From the NCBI GenBank assembly GCA_034336665.1, contig CM067584.1, positions 2,480,001 through 2,544,000 of the forward strand: a stretch of DNA of 64,000 nt, read 5' to 3'. Below the pieces are notes generated by a model, which did not search any database, had not been told where the DNA came from, and saw nothing but the letters and a program-made list of their open reading frames with translations. The position numbers and the translations under genes are program-made. Below, one piece after another: positions 1 to 10,600 of this stretch; within the stretch, counting starts at the first letter, position 1; each line of letters begins with the position of its first letter. The DNA is from Luscinia megarhynchos (lineage: Eukaryota; Chordata; Aves; Passeriformes; Turdidae).

Positions 1-584
1 AGATCCTAACCCAGCTTCTCCCAGGATAAGGCATGGAAGGCTCTGGAAGCTGCTCCTCTTAATTACCCCAATTAGAGGAGAAGCTTCTGCCTTTTCATCA
101 TTCCCAAGGGAATTTGTGGATTGATCCCTTTGTCATTGGATTTTATGGATGGAGAGAGCAGGAAATGATGGATGTGGGGGATAAATGCCCAAGGAAAAGC
201 AAATCCTGGGAAAGGGAAAAGCCAATTCTAAACCCATGGAATATTTATGGGCCTTGCTTGTAAGGAGCTCCGGAAATGGAGCGAAATTTTTTTCCAGGGA
301 ATTCGAAATGGAGAGGGATGGAGGGGAGGGTTTATGGGCAGCTGTAAAACAGCAGCTTCCAGGAATGTTATCCCACTGGATCTACCCCCTGCATCCTGGG
401 ATGCTCCATCCCCCTTCCATCACATCCCATTTCCACTGGATCCAGTTTCCTCCCCGTCTTTTTCCCAAATTCCACAGCCCAGAGATCCCTTGGAATGCTG
501 GGGGGATCTTCCCAAGGAGAGACCAAACTCTTTCCCTCGGTTCTTTCCCTTAATTCCCCTCCCTCACCAGTTCAGCGATGGAAA
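1..584. other. 3' flank, unique sequence
   Basis: No gene, RNA or repeat was recognised. Confidence 0.35.
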
Positions 585-780
585 ATCCCTTTGAAACATT
601 GCAAGGAATCCCAAAAATCCCTTTCAAACATCCCAAGAAATCCTGAAAATCCATTTCAAACATTCCAAGGAATCCCGGATGGAAAACCCCTTTGAAACAT
701 TCCAAGAAATCCAGAAAATCCTTTTAAACATTCCAAGGAATCCTGAAATTCCCTTTCAAACATTCCAAGTAATCCCGGCA
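585..780. repeat. About 36-bp tandem repeat CATTCCAAGGAATCC
   Basis: Five imperfect units of AAAATCCCTTTCAAACATTC plus CAAGGAATCC. Confidence 0.85.
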
Positions 781-1328
781 CCACAGCCAAGCCTTCCAAG
801 AGATTTATTCCCAATTTTCAACCCGGGACAGGGTGTGGGAAAGGGAAACCACGGATGTGTCCATGTTTTTGGGAGCAGGAGCGTGATTTGGGAAGGCAGC
901 TGGGATAATCTTGGATAAATCCCGGGAAATCCGAGCCTGTGGGATGTGGATGCCCAGCCGGGGGTCGAGGAAGGAAATTTTTGTTCCACACGAGGAATTT
1001 TCGGTGCTTCTTAATTCAGGGAATCGGAAGGGGAGAGAGAGAACAAGGGGGAAAAGTTGGGAGAGGGGAAATGGGAAGAATGGAAGGGTGAGAGGGGGAA
1101 GGAAAACGAGGGGGAAGGAAAACGAGGGGGAAGGAAAAGGAGATGAACAAACAAACAAAAAAAACAAAAAAAAAAATCCCAAATCCACCCGAGCGGAGGC
1201 TCCAAAACAAATTAACGTTGCCGTGGCAACCGGGGGTGTGTGGGCAGCTCCGAACGCACGGAATTAAAACCGGCGTCATGCTCAGCGCTTAATTAAACCC
1301 CGGCCCAGCGCTGCCTCCCCGGGACACC
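781..1328. other. 3' flank with purine tract and a conserved-looking block
   Basis: A purine-rich stretch runs from about 1018 to 1180. The following 1190-1310 is non-repetitive and contains the X-box at 1217 and an ATTAAAACCGGCGTCATGC segment, which looks like a conserved non-coding element. Confidence 0.4.
1217..1230. promoter_or_regulatory. RFX-type X-box
   Basis: GTTGCCGTGGCAAC is a palindromic X-box half-site pair (GTTGCC/GGCAAC separated by two bases), the classic binding site of RFX factors. It is isolated about 6 kb past the GFRA2 stop. Occupancy cannot be judged from sequence. Confidence 0.5.
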
Positions 1329-1820
1329 GGGAATTCGGGAATCGGGAATTCGGGAATTCAGGAATCGGGAATTCGGGAATTCAGGAATTCAGGAATTCAG
1401 GAATTTGGGAATCAGGAATTCGGGAATTCAGGAATTCAGGAATTTGTGAATTGGGGAATTTGGTAATTAGGGAATTAGGGAATTCGGGAATTTGGGAATT
1501 CGGGAATCGGGAATCAGGAATTCGGGAATTCAGGAATTCGGGAATCGGCAATTGGGAATTCGGGAATCAGGAATTTGGGAATTTGGGAATTTGGGAATTG
1601 GGAATTCAGGAATTCGGGAATTCTGGAATTCGGGAATTTGGGAATTCGGGAATTCAGGGAATTCGGGAATCCGGAACGGGAATCGGGAATTCGGGAATTG
1701 GGAATTGGGAATTTGGGAATTCGGGAATTCAGGAATTCGGGAATCGGGAATTCGGGAATTCGGGAATTCAGGAATTTGGGGATTGGGGAATTTGGTAATT
1801 AGGGAATTCGGGAATTCGGG
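1329..1820. repeat. 7-8-bp GGGAATTC satellite-like array
   Basis: About sixty units of GGGAATTC, AGGAATTC, GGGAATTT and GGGAATC. Open frames on both strands here are low-complexity artefacts. Confidence 0.95.
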
Positions 1821-2725
1821 ACGCCTCCGCAGTGCCGGGAATGGGGCTGGGAGCGCATCCCAAATCCCCGGGATGAGCGCCGGGCTTGATTCCCAAATCG
1901 GGTTGCGGTTGATGCTCGACCCTCGGAGCCCTCCAGGCAGAGGGAGGGGTTGGGAGCAGATCCAGGGGGGACATTCCGAGGTTTCCCCCTCTCCCGCTTC
2001 CTCCGCGCTGGATTTTCTCCAGGAGTGACCGCGCGAGGTCACCCGGAGGAGCGCGGGGCCGCGGGGCCACGGAGACAGCGCAGCCCTTGTTCTTCCCAGG
2101 GCTCCTCAGGGACCGTCCAGGGGCTGCAGGACCCTCTGGAAAATGCTGCCTTTATGCCTCGAGGTCTGGGAATGGGGCTGGGAGAATTCCTGGGATCCAA
2201 CCCCATTTATCATCCCCGAGAAAAACAGGGAGCAGGACGCTGTGACCAGTTCAGCGCCAGCCTGGGGGGAATTCCCTCTCTGGGAGCGGAATTTTCCACG
2301 GTGCCCCGGGGAAATTGGGATGGTTTTTGGGGTTTAGTTCCAGCGGGATCTGTCAGATTTTCCATGCACGGGTTTGGAATCTGTGCTGGAGCCACCTGTG
2401 ACTTCCCAGCTCCTGCCTTAATCCTCCTTGACATCCCGGCTGCTGCTGCTGCTTCCATAATGAATATCCCGACAGGGAATTAGGGCTGGGATTCATTTCA
2501 CCCACCGAGTCTAATTAACGGATGCAAAGATGCAGCGCTGGAGCAGGAGGCAGGGAGAATTCCCGAATAAATCCGGGATAATTCGGGAGGACACGGAAAA
2601 GGCTCCACGTGGGCCCTGCCCCGGTCATGACAGCAAAACCACCCCCGGGAGAGGTTTGGAAGAGTTTTTTCCCAGTTTTCCAGCCCTTTAAAAGGCTCCC
2701 AAATCCGAGGAATCCACAAACAGCG
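1821..2725. other. 3' flank, unique sequence
   Basis: GC-rich, then moderate composition. No gene was found. The TCTAATTAACGGATGCAAAG stretch near 2510 has octamer/homeobox-like character. Confidence 0.35.
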
Positions 2726-2825
2726 CCCTGGGATCGTGGGAGGTGTCCCTGCCCCTGGCAGGGGTGGGATGAGAGGAGCTTCAAGGTCTCTCCCAAGCCG
2801 CAGCATTCCATGGTTCTGTGAATTC
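2726..2825 (+). mobile_element. CR1 LINE 3' end fragment
   Basis: GGGAGGTGTCCCTGCCCCTG, then GGGTGGGATGAGAGGAGCTT, then AAGGTCTCTCCCAAGC and CATTCCATGGTTCTGTG is the typical CR1 3' tail order. Confidence 0.75.
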
Positions 2826-3155
2826 CTCTCCTGGAAAAGGCTGCTGCTCGTGCCCCCACTCCCACGGCAGGGTAACGTCCCAGCTGGCAGGGAATGGTTG
2901 CTCCACCCTCCAGGATTTGCTTTATTTAACCCCCTGTAAATCCCGGGAGCTTTTCCTCATCTTCATGGATTTCTTCCCGAGGTCGAAGGTTAAAGGGAGA
3001 GCTCCTGTGGTTCTCGTTTTTCCTGTGGTTTTTTATGGGTTTTTGGTTGTTTTTTTTTACAAGGAGCCTCCAGAATGGGCATTTTACTGGAATTTACTGG
3101 GATTTAAACCTCCTCCACTGGAAAGTTTGGTTTGTCCCACAAAGTTTTTTGGGAG
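2826..3155. other. 3' flank, unique sequence
   Basis: No feature was recognised beyond T-rich runs near 3010-3060. Confidence 0.35.
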
Positions 3156-3370
3156 AGAAGATCAGGGAATCCTGGAATGCTTTGGGTTGGAAGGGATTGG
3201 AGGGATCAGCCCAGTTCCAGCTCTGACACCTCCCAGATTATCCCAGCCTGGCCTCAGGATCCAGGGATCCAGGAGCACCCACGGATTCTCTGGGAATTCC
3301 ATCCCAGCCCCTCCCCACCCTCCCAGCCAGGAATTCCTTCCCAAAATCCCATCCATCCCTCTGGCAGCAA
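3156..3370 (-). mobile_element. CR1 LINE 3' end fragment, antisense
   Basis: Read on +, GAATCCTGGAATGCTTTGGG, TTGGAAGGGATTGGAGGGAT and later TCCATCCCAGCCCCTCCCCA and AATTCCTTCCCAAAATCCCA give the reversed CR1 3' UTR order. Confidence 0.75.
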
Positions 3371-4754
3371 TAATTCCCTGTGTCCTGTCCCTCCATCCCT
3401 TTTTCCAGCTCTCCCACATCCCCTGGATGAAAAACCAGCCACGTTCCCCCTCCAATCCCAAAGAGCTGCAAATCCTCCCATCCCTCTCCCACATTTTCAC
3501 CCTTTTCCCCTGAATTTCCAGGACTCTGCTGATGGGAGAAACCTCAGAAACATTAAGACCCCATAATCCAGCAATTAATTAATCTCAACTTTCCAGAAAA
3601 TTCTTCCCCTCTCCGGTTTGAGGCTCTCTCCTGACGTCTTCCCAGATTTCTCCTCCAAAGATTTGCTATTTTTAAAACCCTCCCTAAAACCCTTTTCCAT
3701 CTATTTTTTCCTCCCTGCTCCCACTGCTTGGCATTTCCGCCGAGGAGCACGGGGACTTTTTAACTGCTCCAAAAACCTGGATGCAAAAAAAAACAAACTC
3801 CTGGAATATTTCCTTTGGAAGGGTCCAGCTGGGATTTATGGCCCCGGGCACAGAGAGAAGGAATAAAAACACCTGGAGAAACAAAAATTCCTTAAGGAGG
3901 CAAAATTCCCTGTCAAAATTCACCGAGTGTTCCTGGCTGCTCCCGGGAATCTGGGCAGGGCCAGGAGGGAAAAGTTTGGGAATTCATGCAGAATATTCCA
4001 GGAAATGTTTCGCTCTCCAAAGAGGTTAAATGGCTTTTTATTCCCCTTGGAATTGCTGCTCCAAGGAACTGGCTGGGAATGGGAAATAGGGGGAAATTCC
4101 TCATGGAATTTTCCATTGGAATTTGAGGATTTTGGTGCGTAGTTGGAAGAGGCATCACGACATGACCCCAGAGAAACAAAATAATCCTTTGAACGCCTCC
4201 AAAATTCCAAATTATCCCACAAAAACCTCATTTCCAGCAATTCCTCCTCGGAGCAAACCCTGTGACATTCCCACCCCGGCTGATCCATCCTAAAAAACCC
4301 CTTTTCCCCCCAGACCCAACATTCCAAGGACAGGAGGGCGATGCCAAACTGGAATTCTGGAGCATTAACTGGGATTTATCCTCTCCTTTATCCCAGCAAG
4401 GAAAAGCTCTCCCAGAAAAAGCTTGAGTGGATTTTTTTCCATTATTATTTTATGCCACATCCCGAAAAAAAAAAAAAAAAAAGTGTTTTCAGCACTTTCT
4501 CCTATCGGGAAAGTAATTGAGTCCAAATGAAGAGGGAATTATCTCTGGAGTTAATTATCCATCCCGGCAGCCGGGGTTTTACATCCCAGCATTTTCCACT
4601 TCCACACAAAGCACTGGAATTCTCCTCTCCTGTAATTAACGTGCTGGGAATGTGGTGGAGGAAGCACCAGGGGCTGGGTTTGGGGTGGAGCTGGGGGGAT
4701 TTTGGGAATCTGAACGGAGAGGGGATGGGAATGACTCCAAACCCTGGCACAGGG
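3371..4754. other. 3' flank, unique sequence
   Basis: Moderate composition with an A18 run at about 4465-4482. No gene was recognised. The 4500-4660 stretch is AT-balanced and non-repetitive. Confidence 0.35.
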
Positions 4755-5480
4755 CTGTGCTGGAATTGCCATTCCTGGAGGGAATATTGGAATGGCCATT
4801 CCTGGAGGGAATATTGGAATGAATCACCATTCCTGGAGGGAATATTGGAATTGCCATTCCTGGAGGGAATATTGGATTTGCCATTCCTGGAGGGAATATT
4901 GGGGCAAAACCCTTTTCCAGTGCTGGAATTGCCATTCCTGGAGGGAATTCTGGAATTGCCATTCCTGGAGGTAATATTGGAATTGCCATTCCTGGCGGGA
5001 ATATTGGGGCAAAACCCTTTCCCAGTGCTGGAATCGCCATTCCTGAAGGGAATTCTGGAATTGCCATTCCTGGAGGAAATATTGGAATTACCATTCCTGG
5101 AGGGAATATTGGAATGAATTACCATTCCTGGAGGGAATATTGGAATTGCCATTCCTGGAGGGAATATTGGGGCAAAACCCTTTTCCAGTGCTGGAATTGC
5201 CATTCCTGGAGGGAATATTGGAATTGCCATTCCTGGACGGAATTCTGGAATTGCCATTCCTGGAGGAAATATTGGGGCAAAACTCTTTTCCAGTGCTGGA
5301 ATTGCCATTCCTGGAGGGAATATTGGAATTGTCATTCTTAGAGGGAATTCTGGATCAAGACCCCATTCCCAGTGCTGGAACTGCCATTCCTGGAGAAAAT
5401 CCTGGAAGGAATCCTGGAGCAAATCCCCATTCCAGCGCTGGAATCACCATTCCTAGAGGAATTACTGGAGAAAGGCCCTG
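4755..5480. repeat. 27-bp minisatellite GGAATTGCCATTCCTGGAGG
   Basis: Roughly twenty-five units of GGAATTGCCATTCCTGGAGG plus GAATATT, some with a GGCAAAACCCTTTTCCAGTG spacer. Each unit contains the dyad GGAAT...ATTCC and the MCAT motif CATTCCT. Confidence 0.94.
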
Positions 5481-5790
5481 CTCCCAGTGCTGGAATTGCC
5501 ATTCCTGAAGAGAATCCTGGATAAAGATCCCATTCCCAGTGCTGGAATTGCCATTCCTTAAAGGAATCCTGGATCAAGACCCCGTTCCCAGTGCTGGAAT
5601 TGCCATTCCTTAAAGGAATCCTGGATCAAGACCCCGTTCCCAGTGCTGGAATTGCCATTCCTTAAAGGAATCCTGGATCAAGACCCCATTCCCAGTGCTG
5701 GAATTGCCATTCCTTAAAGGAATCCTGGATCAAGACCCCGTTCCCAGTGCTGGAATTGCCATTCCTGGATGGAATCCTGGAATCACCATT
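5481..5790. repeat. About 57-bp minisatellite derived from the 27-bp array
   Basis: Five units of CTGGAATTGCCATTCCTTAA, AGGAATCCTGGATCAAGACC and CCATTCCCAGTG. It shares the ATTGCCATTCCT core with the upstream array. Confidence 0.93.
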
Positions 5791-6589
5791 CCTGCAAAGA
5801 ATCCTGGAGCCAATCCCCGTTCCCAGCACGTCCCAGTAACCCCAGGACCCCCGTGGATCACAGGGAATACTGGGAATCCCCAGTGGTGCCCAGCTGCTGG
5901 GTGGAGACAATTCCCTGACCAGTTCCTGCTCCTTCTGGAGAAGCCTGGAGCACTCCCACCTCTCTCAGGAAAAATCCATGCTGGAATTCCCAGCCAAGGA
6001 AACCCAGCAGCCCAAACTGGGATTGGCTGGGAGCACCAGGAATGACCCCAGATTTTGCTGTGGGGCTCCCAAATCCCTTTTTTTTTGGCTGCCCCACACC
6101 TGGCAGCCCAGGATTGCAGCAGGAATTCCAGGAGAGCCAGGATTTGTTCATGCTCCCAGTGCCAACTCCCACATTCCCCCGTTGGATTTTCCACACTGAA
6201 AAGGGGAATTTTCATCCTTCCCTCTCAAACTCCAAAATAAGCAAAAAATCCCAAATAAATAAAAGAATATTCCAGCCCCTCACTCTTCCTGTGCCCCAAA
6301 TCCCAACACTTCCAGCACTGCCAGGTTGTCTTGGGAGAAAAAAATTCTAAACCCCATCAAGGGAGGGGCTGGAATTTGAAACCCGAAATTCTTGCACATA
6401 AAAATTCCCAAAATATCACCAAAAAATGGGAATGTGGCAGCTCCTTGTTTGCTGTCTCCTGCAGGAAAGAAAAGGCCACAAATTGTTGAATTCCCAACCC
6501 AAATCTTGGAATTCCTGCAACTGAAAGGGTTCCCGTTTTTCCTCCCCAGCAGATTTTTATGGAATCTTGGATTTTGGGAGCTGTTTCAT
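5791..6589. other. Sequence between the 3' arrays and the GFRA2 3' UTR region
   Basis: Non-repetitive. No gene or element was recognised. Confidence 0.35.
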
Positions 6590-7530
6590 TCCTTGGTTTG
6601 TTCTCCTTGGTTTATTTTGGTTTGCTTTTTTGATTTTTTTTTTCCATTATAGACATCATTAAAAAAAATAAATTTTCCAAGAATACATTTGGAAGTTGTT
6701 GTGGGAATCGAAGGAATTAAAAAAAAAAAAAAAGAAGGAAAATAAAGGTGAAAATGGGAATTAAAAAGTCACAGGATGGGTAGGGTTATATATATGGGAA
6801 TATCCATATGTTATGTGTATATAGGAAATAAAACGGGGAGGGAAAATTGGGAATTCCGACCCTGGATGGGTCAAAATCCACTCCCAACCCAAATTCCAAA
6901 TAAAAATAATAAAAAATAAAGGAGAATGGAACCTCTCCCCCTGGAATGATTGAAAACATCAGCACAACCTCACACGTTTCACACCAGTTTCTTTTCTCTT
7001 CCATTCGGAAAGTCTCCGAGGGAAAATCCCAACCAAAATCCCCCAAAAACCAGCGGGAAGAGCTCCGGGAGTCCTCTCCAGGTGGCTCCCGATGGCGCCT
7101 CCATCCTCCAGGATGTTCCCACGTGGAATCCTCCTGGTCCCTGTGGCCACCCCGCTGCAAAGAATCCTGAAATTCACCTTCCCAAAGCTTTTCTCCGACT
7201 TTTTTCCCCTCCCCAGCACCGCTGGCAGCTCCAGACCCCCATTCCAGGCCCACTCCAGGGAGTTTTCCCAGGAAAACCAACCCAAAAAAGACCGAAAAAA
7301 AGAAAAAGCCCCAAAACTCCTGGGAAAAACAAAAAGTTGGAAGAAAACCGCCAAAGTTTCCCAGCGTGCTGAAGGGTCCTGCTGCCTCTCCGGAGCTCGG
7401 CATTCCCGGGATTTGGGAGCATTCCAGTCTGTGGCACTGGTGGGCGCTGGTGGGCACTGGTGGGCACTGGTGGGCACTGGTGGCACTGGTCAGAGTGTCC
7501 CCGTCCCACTGGCCACTCCTTCCAGCCCCT
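6590..7530 (-). other. Possible GFRA2 3' UTR
   Basis: This is non-repetitive sequence immediately 3' of the stop codon on the gene strand, apart from a short 13-bp GGTGGGCACT repeat near 7435-7490. The nearest AATAAA on the gene strand lies at 6616-6611. If used it would give a 3' UTR of about 0.9 kb. The sequence after it is not strikingly GU-rich, so the end is a guess, and longer UTRs are common for this gene family. Confidence 0.3.
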
Positions 7531-7659
7531 CTATAGCCCCAGCGCCGGGATCAGGACGGGGATGAGGAGCAGGATCCGGCTCTCCCAGTGCCGCCCGCTC
7601 CCCGCCTTGGGATCCACGAAACTCTTCTGGTCCGGCATCACATCCGTGGTCAGCTGCGC
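7531..7659 (-). CDS. GFRA2: GFRA2 coding exon 9 (GPI-anchor signal and stop)
   Basis: This exon gives 42 codons plus TAG (7533-7531). The acceptor is CTCCTTCCCAG|GCGCAG. The translation is [20 protein letters not shown], then SGRHWESR and a terminal hydrophobic run [15 protein letters not shown] small-residue cluster (AGSG) followed by a short hydrophilic spacer and a hydrophobic tail is the standard GPI-attachment signal, which is removed and replaced by the lipid in the ER. The LTT segment aligns with the mammalian ELTTNIIPG block. The tail itself is poorly conserved, as expected for a cleaved propeptide. Confidence 0.93.
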   Translation of the reverse strand, partial: AQLTTDVMPDQKSFVDPKAGSGRHWESRILLLIPVLIPALGL

Positions 7660-10600
7660 CTGGGAAGGAGGGACAGTTGTGGGGTTTTTAGGGAAAAGTG
7701 TCCCAAAGTTGGGAAACACCTCCAAGGTGTCGTCCCCAAGTTGTTCGGGAAAGAATTCCCAGCCCTGGGATTCCTCCAAGTACCTCGGAGTAGCACAGGC
7801 TCTGCTCCTTGGATTTGTTGGGTTTCAGGCCTTGTTCCTGGCAGGAGAAATTGGGAATGGTTAGGGTGGGAATGTGCCCCTGGAGCTCGGGGGTTTGGGG
7901 TCTCGAATTTCCCTGTGGGAATTGGCTCAGAGGGAGGATGGAGCACAGGGAGGTTTGGGAAAGGCTCAGCCCGTCTCAGCTCAGGGGGTCCAGCCTCACT
8001 CCCACCGTGATCCTGCCAGGAATCCTGCCCGGAATCCTGGGACACCCCACCAGTCCCCATCCCACTCCTCTGCATTCCTGGGATATCCTAAACCATTCCC
8101 CAATCCCATTCCTGGGATATCCCCAGCCATTCCCCAATCCCATTTCCCTCCATTCCTGGAACATCCCTAACCATTCTCCAATCTCGTTCCTGGAACATCC
8201 CTAACCATTCCCCAATCTCATTCCTGGGACATCCCCAGCCATTCCCCAATCCCATTCCCCAATCCCATTCTCCAATCTCGTTCCTGGAACATCCCTAACC
8301 ATTCTCCAATCCCATTCCTGGGACATCCCCAGCCATTCCCCAATCCCATTCCCCAATCCCATTCTCCAATCTCGTTCCTGGAACATCCCTAACCATTCCC
8401 CAGTCCCATTCCTGGGACATCCCCAGCCATTCCCCAACCCCTTTTCCCTGCATTCCTGGAACATCCGTAACCATTCTCCAATCCCATTTCCCTCCCATTC
8501 CTTTTCCACCCACGGAGCAAAACGCAGATGCCCAAGCCCAGCACTTGGCAAGACAACACAGATTTTCCAGATTTCCCAAAAAAACCTGAAATTCCATCTC
8601 CCAAACGAGGAGAACTCAAGCTCAGGGAGTCACCTCACCAGGTGAGCGGGGAAACAGGTGGAGAATCCCTCCCTCCCCATTCCAGACCCCAAACCCTGCC
8701 CTGGATCCTTCCATCCCCAGGGTGAATCCCAGCAGGACATTTTCCCACCCCACGGGCCGATGTCCCAGCAGCGCTGCCAGGCAGGGCGGGGCCGCACCTG
8801 GAGCGAGGTGCAGGTGCTGATGACACTCGTGTCGTAGGCGGTGTTGCTGTCGCTGACATCCTCCGGCAGCGCCGGGCTCTTCTCCGCCTTGGGCGGCGCC
8901 GTCACGGCCGGATTGGGATTTTTGGGAGCCACGTTCATGTCGGTCCCGTTCCCAAAAGCTTGGATGGCGTTTCCTGGGAGCGGGAGAGATTTAGGAAGGA
9001 TGGGAATGGCAGAAGAGGGGGAAAGGAGCGGGGCGGGGAGGCGCCTTACGGAGACAGGGGTTTTCCGTGAAATCCCGCAGGAATTTCTCGCACTCCTCCT
9101 CCATGTTCCCGCTGCCTTTGCAGGAGCACCAGGGCGAGATGGTGATGCTGGTGGTGCTGGCGTCCACGTAGTTGGGGGTGATGTCAAAGCCTGGCGAGGA
9201 GGAGGAGGGAACGGGGATGAAATCCCAGCGGGAAAAGCCATTCCCCATCCCGGCTCCCGGCACTCACCGATGAGCCCCGCGTAGGAGCCCAGGCACGCCT
9301 GGAAGTTGTCCCCGGGACAGCTGGTCAGGGACTGGAAGGTGGCTTGGCAGTTGGTGTGGTAATCGGCCAGCCGGGATCTGCAGAGGAGGAAAAGTTGGGA
9401 AAACTGTTGGGGAAAGATGAGACAGAGAAATCTCGCAAATATGAATGCCCAGATTCTGAAACCATAAGCGAGGTTGAAATGAAAACACTTTTGAGATGGC
9501 AAGCCTCAGTTACTGAATTCCCATGAAACAATGGGATGCCCCTGAAGGCAATCCCCTCTTGATAGAACAATGCCCTCGGCCAGAGAGCAACTCCAAAGGG
9601 CACAGAAAGACTTGCCAGCGCCCAAAAATTACATCTTAGAGTTTAAAATGTAACACACTATGCCAATATAAGGATTCCTATAGGCTGTATGTAAATGCTA
9701 TAGAATTTGTATTTTGTATTACATTGGTTAGTGGAAATTAGAATATTCATCATGGAAGAAGATTTATTGCATTGCAAACAGGAAATCGCTCTCTTCTTGC
9801 TCTTTTCTCCCTCTCCTCTTCCTCCTTTTCTTACTTCTCTCCCTCTTCTCTTACCCCATAACCCTTTTCTCCTGTTGCTCCTTCTTATCCCCCTTTTTAT
9901 CTCTTTTATAATAAACTGCAACTGTAACATTTAGCCTACACAGAGTGCTTGTTTTTTTTCCCCCACCGTCTATCGCAAACCAAAGACTCCCACAGAGTTC
10001 CCGCTGGTTCCATCCCAGAGCGACTCCGCAGCCAAAAGGAATTTTTAAATGGGATAAAGATGCCCCATTCCCAACATCCTGCGAAATTCCAGGGCAATTC
10101 AGGTTTGTCAGTTGGGTTATCCAAGAGGGGACAGGATCCTGGGAACGGCCGTGCTCATCCACACCTCAGATCCCAAAAAAGAGCAACAACACAACCGGAA
10201 TCTCCTGGGGAAGGGATGGGATTGGGGTGGGTGTGAGGGACGGGTCCCTGATGGGGATTTAGGATAGGGAAGGAGAAGAAGCTCGGGATGGAGCAGAAAT
10301 CCCATGGAAGATCAGGATCCTGCAGCTCTGCCGTGGTGCGTGAGGCAAGGAGGAAACTTTCTCCCTCTCCTTCTTCCCAGAAATAAAACTCCCCCATCCC
10401 AAGAGCGTGGTGTCTGTGTTTATTTTCCTTCCTTGTGGCCCAGCCCGTGGAGGCTCTGGGGGCTCCATCCCACTCCCAATCCCAGAGCAGATCCTCAGCT
10501 CCTGGTGGGGGATTTTCCTTGCACAAAGCCCAGAAAACATTTCCAATTTTTTTTTGGGATGCTCCACCTTAACTGCAGCCAAACCTCAGCTCAAGGGTGG

